DNA from: JANMMJ01 sp031373255
GTDB lineage: Bacteria > Pseudomonadota > Alphaproteobacteria > Rhizobiales > Aestuariivirgaceae
NCBI GenBank assembly: GCA_031373255.1
Contig: JANMMJ010000054.1
Span: 1-64,000 of the forward strand
Reading direction: 5' to 3'
Length of the DNA: 64,000 nucleotides
Each line of letters starts with the position of its first letter. Position 1 is the first letter of the stretch. This document shows positions 33,120-42,219 of the stretch, piece by piece. The notes below the pieces were generated by a model. The model was not told the origin of the DNA and did no database searches. It was given only the letters and a program-made list of their open reading frames with translations. The translations under genes were made by a program, and so were the position numbers.

Positions 33120-35753
33120 TCAGCTTACCCCGTACACAAACTCCCCATCCTTCACCTCCACCTTGGCTTCGGATATCTCCTCGCGCGCCATCGACTTGTT
33201 GAGGATTTGCCGGGACAGTGCGGGCAGGAGCGTGTTGGTGACGATATTGTCCACCATGCGGCCGCCCGAGTCGGGATCGTTGCACATCGACACGATCTTC
33301 TCGACCACCGCATCGTCATAAACGAAGGCCGCCTCGTGATTTTCGCGGATGCGCTTGCCGATGCGGTCGAGTTGCAGGCGCACGATGCCGCCCAGCATGT
33401 CACCTGACAGCGGGAAGTAGGGGATGGTCACGATGCGCCCGAGGAGTGCTGGCGGAAAGGCCTGCAGCAGGTGCGGTTTCAGGTCCACCGCGAGTTTTTC
33501 GGGGTCGGGCCTTTCCTTGCCCTCTCCCGATTCATGCATGATCAGTTCGGTTCCGACATTGGTCGTCAGGATGATCAGGGTGTTCTTGAAGTCTATGCGG
33601 CGGCCGGAGCCGTCCTCCATCATCCCTTTGTCGAAAACCTGGAAAAAGATTTCATGCACATCGGGATGCGCCTTTTCCACTTCGTCCAGCAGCACCACGC
33701 TGTAGGGCTTGCGTCGCACCGCCTCGGTCAGCCGCCCGCCTTCGCCATATCCGACATAACCGGGAGGAGCACCCTTGAGCGTCGAGACGGTATGCGCCTC
33801 CTGAAACTCCGACATGTTGATGGTGATCATGTTCTGCTCACCGCCATAGAGGGATTCGGCCAACGCCAGTGCCGTTTCGGTTTTACCAACGCCTGATGGC
33901 CCGGCCAGCATGAACACGCCGATCGGCTTGTTGGGATTGTCGAGCTTGGCCCGGTTGGTTTCGATGCGCTTGGCGATCATGGCAAGGCCATGGCTCTGTC
34001 CCACCACCCGCCGGTTCAGGATGTCGGCGAGGTTGAGCACCGTCTGCACTTCATCCTTCACCATCCGGCCAACCGGAATGCCAGTCCAGTCGGACACAAC
34101 GGCGGCAACCGCCTGCTCGTCGACAAACGGATAGATCATCCGCTTTTCCGGTTCGACAGCCTCAAGCTTTTCCACCATGGCCTGCAATTCCGTGCGGGAC
34201 TGGTCGGCATCCTCGCCATCGGCGATTTTCTTGCGCAGGCGATTGATATCATCGACAACGGCCTTCTCCGCCACCCAGTTTACTTCAAGCGCCGTGAGGT
34301 TTTCCTTGGCCACTGCGATGGCCGCATTCAGTTCGGCGATGCGCTCCTCATCGGCAAACCCGATATCCCTTTCACGCTCGATGGCCGCCAGTTCCTTTTC
34401 GCGCGCCGAAATCAGCACCCTCGCATCTTCCACGGCGGCGGGCGTAGCCGTCTGCGATACAGCAACTCGCGCCGACGCCGTATCCAGCAGGCTCACCGCC
34501 TTGTCCGGCAATTGCCGGGACGGGATGTAACGGTGCGACAGCCTCACGGCGGAGACAACAGCGGCATCCGAGATGTGGACATTGTGGTGCTTCTCCATCG
34601 GCGTCAGTAGGCCCCGCATCATGTCGCAGCAGCGCTCGACCGAGGGCTCGCCAATCTGCACCGGCTGAAAGCGCCGGGTCAGGGCGGGATCCTTCTCGAT
34701 ATGCTGGCGGTACTCCGACCAGGTGGTGGCAGCGATGGTGCGCAGCGTGCCGCGCGCCAGGGCGGGCTTGAGCAGGTTGGCGGCATCGCCGGTGCCTGCG
34801 GCACCACCGGCACCGATCAGCGTGTGCGCCTCATCGATGAACAGGATGATCGGGATAGGCGATGCCTGCACCTGATCGATCACCGAGCGCAGCCGCTGCT
34901 CGAACTCGCCCTTCATCGAGGCCCCCGCCTGCATCAGTCCGATATCGAGCGCGTAAAGCTTGTTGCCGCGAAGCGGTGGCGGCACATCGTTCGCGGCAAT
35001 GCGCTGCGCGAAACCTTCGACCACGGCGGTCTTCCCGACACCCGCCTCGCCCGTGAGGATCGGATTGTTCTGGCGCCGCCGCATCAGCACATCGACGATC
35101 TGCCGGATCTCTTCATCACGCCCGACGATCGGGTCCATCTCGCCGCTCGCGGCCTTCTGCGTGAGGTCCACTGCGAAGCGGTCAAGTGCAGTCGTTCCCT
35201 TTGATCCCTTGGCTGCAACATCTCCGGGCGATCCTTGGGCCCTGAGGCCGGAACCGTCCATCGGCTGGAGATTCTCTTCTTCCGAGTTCTTCCAGATCTT
35301 GCCATGCTCATTGGTCAGCGTTTCGACGTCGATCTTGCCAAATTCCTTGGATATCGAGGTCAGCGACCGCGCCGTTTTCTGTTCCTTCAGCAGGCCCGTC
35401 AGGACATGTCCGGTCCTGATTTGCGTTTCGCCAAACAACAGGGTGGCAAAGTGCCAGCCGCGATCCAGGGCGTCGATGAGGCTTTCCGAAACGCCCGGCA
35501 TCTCCGTCTTGTTGGCGGAAAATCCGCTGACCGTTGCATTGACGTCCGACAGCAGCCGCGCCCGGTCGAGTTTGAAATGGTCCGCCGCCAGCACGATGTC
35601 GCTGCGATCCATCTGCAGGATCATCTGCAGCCAGTGCGCCAGCTCGATATTGCGGTGCCCGGCACCCTTGGCGAGGCGGAAGGCCTGGAGAAACGTATCA
35701 TAGCCAACCCGGTTGAGTTTCCCGGTTACTGTTTCAAGACTGATATCGGCCAT
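33120..35753 (-). CDS. clpV: T6SS ATPase ClpV (TssH)
   Basis: 877-aa AAA+ unfoldase that recycles the contracted TssBC sheath. N-terminal Clp-N domain (residues 1-~150), first ATPase module with Walker A GEAGVGKTAVVEG and FIDEAHTLIGAGG, a middle coiled-coil region (~410-530), and second module with Walker A GPSGVGKTETALA and VVLLDEVEKAHPDV. The linker around residue 155-180 is short of conserved features. The last universal T6SS gene of the minus-strand operon, 26 bases after tssG. Confidence 0.96.
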   Translation of the reverse strand: MADISLETVTGKLNRVGYDTFLQAFRLAKGAGHRNIELAHWLQMILQMDRSDIVLAADHFKLDRARLLSDVNATVSGFSANKTEMPGVSESLIDALDRGWHFATLLFGETQIRTGHVLTGLLKEQKTARSLTSISKEFGKIDVETLTNEHGKIWKNSEEENLQPMDGSGLRAQGSPGDVAAKGSKGTTALDRFAVDLTQKAASGEMDPIVGRDEEIRQIVDVLMRRRQNNPILTGEAGVGKTAVVEGFAQRIAANDVPPPLRGNKLYALDIGLMQAGASMKGEFEQRLRSVIDQVQASPIPIILFIDEAHTLIGAGGAAGTGDAANLLKPALARGTLRTIAATTWSEYRQHIEKDPALTRRFQPVQIGEPSVERCCDMMRGLLTPMEKHHNVHISDAAVVSAVRLSHRYIPSRQLPDKAVSLLDTASARVAVSQTATPAAVEDARVLISAREKELAAIERERDIGFADEERIAELNAAIAVAKENLTALEVNWVAEKAVVDDINRLRKKIADGEDADQSRTELQAMVEKLEAVEPEKRMIYPFVDEQAVAAVVSDWTGIPVGRMVKDEVQTVLNLADILNRRVVGQSHGLAMIAKRIETNRAKLDNPNKPIGVFMLAGPSGVGKTETALALAESLYGGEQNMITINMSEFQEAHTVSTLKGAPPGYVGYGEGGRLTEAVRRKPYSVVLLDEVEKAHPDVHEIFFQVFDKGMMEDGSGRRIDFKNTLIILTTNVGTELIMHESGEGKERPDPEKLAVDLKPHLLQAFPPALLGRIVTIPYFPLSGDMLGGIVRLQLDRIGKRIRENHEAAFVYDDAVVEKIVSMCNDPDSGGRMVDNIVTNTLLPALSRQILNKSMAREEISEAKVEVKDGEFVYGVS

Positions 35754-35779
35754 GGTCCAATCTCCCGTTGCGGCCCGGC

Positions 35780-36799
35780 TTATTGCCGGGTCATTTTCTG
35801 TTTCCGCCTTGCCCTTTCGGCGGGTCTAAACCTGCAGTCTCGCCGCCAGCCCTCTTTTGCGGGGGCATCTTCCTTTTTCATCCACGTGGTCCAGCCAAGC
35901 CGGCCGAACCCGCCGAGTTTTGCCGGCCGCGTCTCTTTTTCACCAATGGCGATCTCGACATCGTAATCGAGAATCTCGCCGATATAGAAATAAATCGCAT
36001 CCGCCAGCTTTTCGCAAAACGCTCCGGCCGGCAGGAAATCCTCGAACTGCTCAAGAGACCGCGCATAGACGCGGATGCGGAACATGTCGTGCACGCTATA
36101 GACGGAGGCGCCGAGAAGGGTTTCCGCACCGAGCCGGCCGTGCCGCACCGACAGGCACGACTGATCTTCCGGATCCAGTTGCAGCCACTGGCCGACGAGC
36201 TGTTCAACCTCGACATCCGCCTTGAACAGATAGGCCAGCATGCCCTCGATCCGCGCCGCACTCTTGACCGCCGGTCCCAAAAGGCCCGCCAGCGGCAGCT
36301 TGGCCCGGTCATCCAGACTGTCGCGATCCTGAAATGGCGCCGTGCCCATGCCCACGGCCGAGCCGACATAATCCTGGAACCTGTCGTCATCGGGCCGGTC
36401 AAACTGGGCGGCAGGCCGCGCATCGGCCCATGCCCGGTAGAACAGGGCAATGAACCGGTGATTGAAGATATCGAGGAAGCGCGCGAAGGATTCATCGCGC
36501 GCGTCGCACCATTGCCGCGCTTCCACGGTAAGATGCAGCGGCAGCGCACCCTGCGGCCCCAGCAGGCCGGTAAACCGGCACAGCAGCCGCAGGCGGTTTT
36601 GCCGATCGCGGTCGGCCCTGGTGAGGTTTGAAGCCGGAAACTCGAGATAGGGGTCCTGCCCGAGTGTGATGAACTCTTCGTCCCTGGCCCCGGCTTCGCC
36701 GATCCGCGGCTGGCCCGGAGCGAGGCGCTCGAAGGTGCGTAGCACGTCGAAGAAATCGTAGCGCCATGGCTCGCTGGCAAGATTGTCAAAGTAGTTCAT
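35780..36799 (-). CDS. tssG: T6SS baseplate subunit TssG
   Basis: 339 aa. Baseplate wedge protein (ImpH/VasB). FFDVLRTFERLAPGQPRIG near the N-terminus, LLGPQGALPLHLTV and RCGTAR-region family stretches are visible, as is the C-terminal pattern GRLGAETLLGASVYSVHDMF with RIRV. ATG 36799 overlaps the tssF stop (ATGA); the upstream extension of the frame is inside tssF and is not used. Confidence 0.92.
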   Translation of the reverse strand: MNYFDNLASEPWRYDFFDVLRTFERLAPGQPRIGEAGARDEEFITLGQDPYLEFPASNLTRADRDRQNRLRLLCRFTGLLGPQGALPLHLTVEARQWCDARDESFARFLDIFNHRFIALFYRAWADARPAAQFDRPDDDRFQDYVGSAVGMGTAPFQDRDSLDDRAKLPLAGLLGPAVKSAARIEGMLAYLFKADVEVEQLVGQWLQLDPEDQSCLSVRHGRLGAETLLGASVYSVHDMFRIRVYARSLEQFEDFLPAGAFCEKLADAIYFYIGEILDYDVEIAIGEKETRPAKLGGFGRLGWTTWMKKEDAPAKEGWRRDCRFRPAERARRKQKMTRQ

Positions 36800-38754
36800 A
36801 GCGTCACCCGCGAACCGTTGCGGGCGGGCCACCGCATGATCTCGCCACGATCGGTCGACCTGATGACAGTCTGCGTAAACGTGTTGATCGGGGCATACTC
36901 GGTGAAGAACCGGTCGAGCACTGCGCCGAACAGAAAGATGCCGCTGCCCTCATAGGCACGCTCATCGAAGCTTGTGGTGATTTCGAGCCCGCGCGCCGCC
37001 CCTGTGCCAAGCGCCTGGCGAATGCGGCGCACGATCGGGCGGCTTTCAATGCCAAGCACGCCACGGATGCGTCCTTCGGTGGCAGTATCGGGAACACCCG
37101 CAAACAGCGACATGATCTCGCGCAGCGCTTCGCCCGATTGTGCCGTGCCGCGGCCGGTCAGCCCAAGATGGTTCAGGCTCAAGAGGCTGATCAGCCGCCA
37201 GGCCGGTGATTGAGCCGTTGGATTGACGGCATTGCGCGCCGCGTCGATGATCGACTCCCGGGGTGGCGTGGGACCGGCCAGACAAACCACCGGCAGCGAC
37301 GTGTTGTCCTCGATCACGAAATCAGCGCCGCCCTGGCCAATCGGCAGGTGCACGGTCAGGTGCCGGTTCGAACACATGACCCGCACGCTGAGTTCCGCGA
37401 TCTCCATGTCGCCCGACCGCGTATTTCCGGCAAGCGTGATGAAACAATCGGTTCCCAGATAGGATGGCGATTGCCCGCGCCGTTTCTCGTCGTCGGTGCG
37501 CCTGCGCTGCATCTGCCGCTTGGTGTAAAACAGCGCCTTGTTTTCCGGCACCCCCGCCGGCGGCGGTGAATAGAGCGGATAGACCTCGGCCCTTTCACCA
37601 CTTCCAGCGAAATGCGCGTTTACGCGGGTAACATCATGCACCTCGTAATCAAGGTAGCGGCTGCGGTCGGCGACGATGTGATATTCGTGTTCGTTGCTTT
37701 TCACCGGCACGCGCGAGGCCTGCATTTCGAACAGATTGACTGCGGGGGCTGCATAAAGGGCAAACGATCCGGTGCGCACCGTCGACGGCAGGCGTCCATC
37801 CGATTGATCGAACGAGAAGATGATATCGACCGAACGCGAAGCGATCCGTGGCAGGATGCGCGACAGTCCGGTGAGCCGGAAACCGAGGAACTTCTGCGGG
37901 AAGACAAAGAGCTCGCGCAACAGGTCGAAGCCGCGGAACACCCGCCGGTCGCGGGCGAACAGGGCATCGGCGAAATCAAAGCCGATTTGCTGCAGGCAGC
38001 CGTCAGGTGCGGCGATCAGCACGGGATCGCCAAATTCATCGAGATAGCGGAAATGGATGGCCTTGCAGTGCCCGAACAACTTTTCATAGAGGCGGATGCT
38101 GTCGGCTTCATTGCCGGTGAGATGGAACGTCAGTTCGGATGCCCGGCAGGCCGCAACAAGGAGGTCCGGCTTGCCTTCCGCATCCTTGTCATCGGGTTCG
38201 TTGTCAAGCGTCGCGGCACTTCGCCTGAGCAAGGTCAGCTGCATGCCGCCCATGATGTCGCGGCCGGTCTCTAGGCCAAGCGCCTGCAGCGCCCCGGGTG
38301 CTGGAAAGAACTCGGCACCGCTCACCTCGAACGGCCAGAGCTTGATGCTTGAAGCCAGCCTGAACTTGCAGGCGACGCGGCGGTCTTTCTCGACGTAGCG
38401 TGCTTCGAGCATTGTTCCCGCAGCAATCTCCACGCCGTTCTTGAGATTGGGATCGTCGAAAGGCGGATTGATCCCGGCAAGCATGACCGATGGCGTCGGC
38501 GTGAGATAGTGCGGAACCAGCTGGTCCAGCAGGTTGTTGGTGAACTGCGGAAACTCATGCTTGAGCTTCAACTGAACCCGCGCTGCAAGATAGGCAGCGC
38601 CGCCGAACAAGCCGGCAATCATTGGATCCATATGGCCGCTGCCTAGTCCGCCCAGGCGCTCGGCGATGCCGGGGAACTCTTCAGCAAACTCTGCCGCGCT
38701 GTCATGGAACAGCTTGAGTTCGCGGTTGTAGATATCAAGAAATTCGCGATTCAT
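36796..38754 (-). CDS. tssF: T6SS baseplate subunit TssF
   Basis: 652 aa, the usual size of ImpG/VasA. The N-terminus has FLDIYNRELKLFHDSAAEFA and FPGIAERLG, typical of TssF; LDQLVPHYLTPTPSVML and the C-terminal RLISLLSLNHLGLTG also fit. It forms the TssEFGK wedge around the VgrG hub. Gap to tssE is three bases, overlap with tssG four. Confidence 0.95.
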   Translation of the reverse strand: MNREFLDIYNRELKLFHDSAAEFAEEFPGIAERLGGLGSGHMDPMIAGLFGGAAYLAARVQLKLKHEFPQFTNNLLDQLVPHYLTPTPSVMLAGINPPFDDPNLKNGVEIAAGTMLEARYVEKDRRVACKFRLASSIKLWPFEVSGAEFFPAPGALQALGLETGRDIMGGMQLTLLRRSAATLDNEPDDKDAEGKPDLLVAACRASELTFHLTGNEADSIRLYEKLFGHCKAIHFRYLDEFGDPVLIAAPDGCLQQIGFDFADALFARDRRVFRGFDLLRELFVFPQKFLGFRLTGLSRILPRIASRSVDIIFSFDQSDGRLPSTVRTGSFALYAAPAVNLFEMQASRVPVKSNEHEYHIVADRSRYLDYEVHDVTRVNAHFAGSGERAEVYPLYSPPPAGVPENKALFYTKRQMQRRRTDDEKRRGQSPSYLGTDCFITLAGNTRSGDMEIAELSVRVMCSNRHLTVHLPIGQGGADFVIEDNTSLPVVCLAGPTPPRESIIDAARNAVNPTAQSPAWRLISLLSLNHLGLTGRGTAQSGEALREIMSLFAGVPDTATEGRIRGVLGIESRPIVRRIRQALGTGAARGLEITTSFDERAYEGSGIFLFGAVLDRFFTEYAPINTFTQTVIRSTDRGEIMRWPARNGSRVTL

Positions 38755-38757
38755 TTT

Positions 38758-39306
38758 CTACAATCGTGAGATTTTCATCATGCCGCTGTCGAGTTCAAGG
38801 TCGGCAACAAACTCCAGCGGAATATCGACCGGGGTCGCGAACATTTCGGCATGGACATTGAATCTGATTTTCAGGGTCGCCTCGTCGACGCTCTTATCCC
38901 GCTCAACCGCAATCGTCGAGTGGAGCAGGCGGGGCTCATAGCTCCTGAGTGCCTTGCGGATCTGCTCCGCGATATCGCCAACCGCACTTTCTTCAATGGA
39001 AATCGCCGTGAGATCCGGAAAGCCGTAATTCAGGATAGACTCGGCGACAAAACTGAAATCCGAAAGGTCCTGCGAAGCCGCGAGATTTGTGGTGTTGAGC
39101 AGCGCCGCGATATCATCGGAAAGCTCAATGCGAAGATTGGCTTCATTCACAAAGTTTCTTGGCGATGCGCGCCGGCTGGAAATCACGCGTTCTCCGGACT
39201 CATCGCGGATGTCCAGTTCCTTGCGACTGTCACGCTCCCGGAACGACTCGCGGAAGGCGTGCATGAGAGGCGGGACAAAACGATCTTTTTTGAGTTGTCC
39301 CGCCAA
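38758..39306 (-). CDS. tssE: T6SS baseplate subunit TssE (gp25-like)
   Basis: 182 aa. Homolog of phage gp25, linking baseplate to sheath. The gp25 domain is seen in LNTTNLAASQDLSDF, SILNYGFPDLTA and EQIRKALRSYEPRLL. No ATG opens it; I chose TTG 39306, eight bases after AGAGG, because LKKDRFVPPLMHAFR matches the usual N-terminus. The next ATG (39264) would cut that off. Confidence 0.88.
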   Translation of the reverse strand: MAGQLKKDRFVPPLMHAFRESFRERDSRKELDIRDESGERVISSRRASPRNFVNEANLRIELSDDIAALLNTTNLAASQDLSDFSFVAESILNYGFPDLTAISIEESAVGDIAEQIRKALRSYEPRLLHSTIAVERDKSVDEATLKIRFNVHAEMFATPVDIPLEFVADLELDSGMMKISRL

Positions 39307-39418
39307 AATCAGTACCTCTGCATGAGCGCCAAAACTAGGAATCTGAGTGCTTCACCGCACACAGACATCGTTGTTCGGAATGGCGCAAAGTGGGAAGAAG
39401 CCTATCCTCCTCCAGGAA

Positions 39419-39898
39419 TCAGACGTTGGCTGCGATATCAAACTCCGCGTCCTTGGCCCCGCCGGCGGCCGCACCTTTTGCGTCCTGGGGCTGATAGGAG
39501 AATTTGAACTTTGCAAAGTTCAGTGTGACATTCTCGGTAAGCCTGTCCTCGCCGCCAGACCCGCCTGTCGAAACCGAGGTGACTATAACTTCTGTCATTG
39601 TGAGCTTGACATACTCGACCGGGGTTCCCCCGGCTTTCCTGACAATGAGGTCCGCGGTGTCGTAATGTGTTCCCTTTGTGCAGGCTATAATCAGAGCGTT
39701 ACTTGCGCCGTCGATATAGTGGGTAAAGCTCAAATCCTGCACATTCGCTTTGCCCGCTCCACCACCTGGTCCCATATGGGTTGTGCCGCTCTGGCTCATT
39801 CCCCATGACCACGCAAGCACATCGATTTTTTTCGCGTGGACGCTGTCGATTGATTCGCCCTCGATATCACCAATCTTGATAAAGATGTCTACAGCCAT
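39419..39898 (-). CDS. hcp: T6SS tube protein Hcp (TssD)
   Basis: 159 aa. Forms the stacked hexameric inner tube. MAVDIFIKIGDIEGES is the classic opening; FTHYIDGASNALIIACTKG and YVKLTMTEVIVTSVS are typical. The Gly/Ala-rich tail (DAKGAAAGGAKDAEF) is characteristic of the rhizobial type. A strong AGGAGGAACC precedes the ATG, consistent with high expression. It lies between tssC and tssE with gaps of about 110 bases on both sides. Confidence 0.96.
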   Translation of the reverse strand: MAVDIFIKIGDIEGESIDSVHAKKIDVLAWSWGMSQSGTTHMGPGGGAGKANVQDLSFTHYIDGASNALIIACTKGTHYDTADLIVRKAGGTPVEYVKLTMTEVIVTSVSTGGSGGEDRLTENVTLNFAKFKFSYQPQDAKGAAAGGAKDAEFDIAANV

Positions 39899-40015
39899 TG
39901 GTTCCTCCTGGTTGACGTGTCCGGAAATCGGTTCAGTTTTGGCAAACTACGAAAGGGCGGGCTCGGCGGTGGTGTTACTCCGCTTCGCAAGAGAAGACTA
40001 CTGTGACGGCAGCCA

Positions 40016-41509
40016 TCATTTACCTTGTCCCGGCAGCCGGGAAACAAGGCTCAGGCCAATATCCATTCCTTCCAGCTGATAGTGCGGGCGGAGAAAGAAT
40101 CTGGCGCTGTAGTAACCCGGATTTTCAACATCCGGAAAAACTTCAACCTTTGCGTCGGCCAGAGGCTTGCGGGCCTTGATCGCCGGTGTCGAGTGCTTTG
40201 GATCGCCATCGACATACTTGTTGATCCACTCTTGCAGGTACCTCTGCAATTGATCCTCTTCCATGGTTTCGCCGATCTTGTCGCGCACCATGCACTTGAG
40301 ATAGTGGGCGAAGCGGGAAACCGCGAACATATAGGGAAGCCGCGACGACAGGTTCGACGACGCGGTTGCGTCCTCGTCGACAAACTTCTTTGGCTTGAAC
40401 AGCGACTGGGCACCGATAAAGGCGGCTTTGTCGGTATTCTTGCGATGAATCAGCGGCAAAAGTCCCGCCTTCGAAAGCTCAGCCTCACGCCGGTCGCTGA
40501 TAGCGATCTCGGTCGGGCACTTGAGGTCGACGCCGCCGTCGTCGGTCGGGAACGTGTGTACCGGCAGGTTGATGACCTCGCCGCCCGATTCAACGCCGCG
40601 GATGCGGACCGTCCAGCCCCATTCCTTGAACGCCCGGTTGATGTTGACGCCCATGGCGTAGGACGCATTCATCCAGCCATATTTCTCGCCCTTGTGTCCG
40701 TCGGTGTCCTCTTCGAAGGCGAATTCCTCGACTGGCTCGGACTTGGCGCCATAGGGCTGGCGGGCCAGAACACGCGGCATGCACAAGCCGACATACCGGG
40801 CATCTTCGGAATCGCGCAGCGATTTGAAGCCGGCATACTCGGGCGTATCCATGATCTTGCCGATATCGCGCGGATTGGTGATTTCGGTCCAGCTGTCCAT
40901 GCCAAGCAATGTGGGATTGGCGCCGGCAATGAACGGCGCATGCATGGCGCTCGCCACCTTGCTGACATCGCGCATCAGCTGAACGTCGACCGGCGAATGA
41001 TCGAAATGATAGTCGCCGATCAGGCAGCCATACGGCTCGCCGCCCAACTGCCCATATTCCGCTTCGTACAGGCTCTTGAACAGGGGGCTCTGGTCCCAGC
41101 GCGCTCCCGGATAGAGTTTCAGTTCGCGGTAGAGTTCGTTCTTGCCGGCGTTGAGCACCCGGATTTTCAGCGTCGAATCTGTTTCCGAATTGAACACCAG
41201 GTAGTTGATGCCGCGCCAGGCGCTTTCGACCTGCTGAAACTCCGGCGCGTGAATGATTTCATTGAGCTGTACGCTCAACTGCTGATCGAGCTTGGCGATC
41301 ATCGATTCGATGGTGTCGAGAACATCGTCCTTGACCAGCGAAGTATCGGCAAGCGCCTGCTGCACCAGCGTTGCAACTGCGTTTTCAACTTCCTGCGCGG
41401 CGCGGTCGGAACGGGGCTTGAAGCTCTGCTTCAGCAGGCCCGAAAAAGCCTCGGGATCGCGTGTCTCGGTCGCTTGTCCGCTGCGTTCTAATTCAGTTTC
41501 GGCTGCCAT
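40016..41509 (-). CDS. tssC: T6SS sheath large subunit TssC (VipB)
   Basis: 497 aa. Pairs with TssB to form the contractile sheath. Family stretches ESAWRGINYLVFNSETD, LIGDYHFDHSPVDVQLM, and the C-terminal FFLRPHYQLEGMDIGLSLVSRLP are clear. A single tssC is present. The next gene upstream is tssB (38-base gap). Confidence 0.97.
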   Translation of the reverse strand: MAAETELERSGQATETRDPEAFSGLLKQSFKPRSDRAAQEVENAVATLVQQALADTSLVKDDVLDTIESMIAKLDQQLSVQLNEIIHAPEFQQVESAWRGINYLVFNSETDSTLKIRVLNAGKNELYRELKLYPGARWDQSPLFKSLYEAEYGQLGGEPYGCLIGDYHFDHSPVDVQLMRDVSKVASAMHAPFIAGANPTLLGMDSWTEITNPRDIGKIMDTPEYAGFKSLRDSEDARYVGLCMPRVLARQPYGAKSEPVEEFAFEEDTDGHKGEKYGWMNASYAMGVNINRAFKEWGWTVRIRGVESGGEVINLPVHTFPTDDGGVDLKCPTEIAISDRREAELSKAGLLPLIHRKNTDKAAFIGAQSLFKPKKFVDEDATASSNLSSRLPYMFAVSRFAHYLKCMVRDKIGETMEEDQLQRYLQEWINKYVDGDPKHSTPAIKARKPLADAKVEVFPDVENPGYYSARFFLRPHYQLEGMDIGLSLVSRLPGQGK

Positions 41510-41547
41510 CGTTCACTCCTTGAATGGCTGGGCACTGTCTTGGCCGG

Positions 41548-42081
41548 CTATGATTTGGACGAATCCGTCTCGCCCGCTTTCGCAGCCGTTTTTTCGCTCA
41601 AAAGACGCATCAACTCCGGATCGCCCAGCAGTTCCTTGAGGCGGTCCTCGGCGGCAACCTTTCCATCCATGTATCTTTGCAGGTTGGCCAGTTGTTCGCG
41701 CGCCTGCAGCAGCTTTGCCAATGGCTCCACCTGCCGGACTACGGCGGCCGGGCTGAAATCGGACATCTTCTCGAAGCTGAGTTTTACCGACAGACTCTCG
41801 TCCTTGCCACTCGCACTGCCCAGCTTGTTGGCAACCTTGAACGCGGCACCCGGCTTGATTGCCTTCATGCGCGATTCGAAGTTGTCCATGTCGATATCGA
41901 GAAATTTTCTCTGGCCGACGGGGGCCTTCTCGACTTCCGAACTGTTACCGGAAAGATCCGCCATGACCCCCATCACGAAGGGAAGCTCGATCATCTTTTC
42001 CGATTCGTGTGGATCCTGATATTGAATCTGAACCCGGGGTGGACGGTTGCGCTTGATGAACTTTTGACCACTGTCAGCCAT
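41548..42081 (-). CDS. tssB: T6SS sheath small subunit TssB (VipA)
   Basis: 177 aa. RVQIQYQDPHESEKMIELPF and FVMGVMADLSGNS are the standard TssB opening; RQKFLDIDMDNFESRMKAIK follows in the family pattern. C-terminal Leu/Glu helices bind TssC. AAAGGGGAAAGA precedes the ATG at 42081. Separated from the upstream kinase gene by 138 bases that hold a hairpin. Confidence 0.96.
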   Translation of the reverse strand: MADSGQKFIKRNRPPRVQIQYQDPHESEKMIELPFVMGVMADLSGNSSEVEKAPVGQRKFLDIDMDNFESRMKAIKPGAAFKVANKLGSASGKDESLSVKLSFEKMSDFSPAAVVRQVEPLAKLLQAREQLANLQRYMDGKVAAEDRLKELLGDPELMRLLSEKTAAKAGETDSSKS

Positions 42082-42168
42082 CGCTCTTTCCCCTTTGGGT
42101 ATGTTTGATTGAACAAAACCGAACTAAAACAGTATCCCTATCCCGTGACACTGACAACAGGGAAAGTT

Positions 42169-42184
42169 CGGCCGGAAACGGCCG
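42169..42184. terminator. GC hairpin with tetraloop between ppkA and tssB
   Basis: CGGCCG-GAAA-CGGCCG, a perfect six-pair stem with a GAAA loop (TTTC on the transcribed minus strand). It lies 36 bases after the kinase stop and 88 before the tssB start. No T run follows, so it may partially terminate, or set an mRNA processing boundary that separates regulators from the highly needed sheath and tube genes. Confidence 0.4.
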
Positions 42185-42219
42185 CAAACGACAATTATTT
42201 GATAAAAATGACGCTTTAA

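Noticed and set aside
40025..41491. 488-codon open frame on the plus strand opposite tssC
   Set aside because: Exactly antisense to a certain TssC gene. Its protein is Arg/Leu/Ala-rich without motifs, as expected from high-GC third positions.
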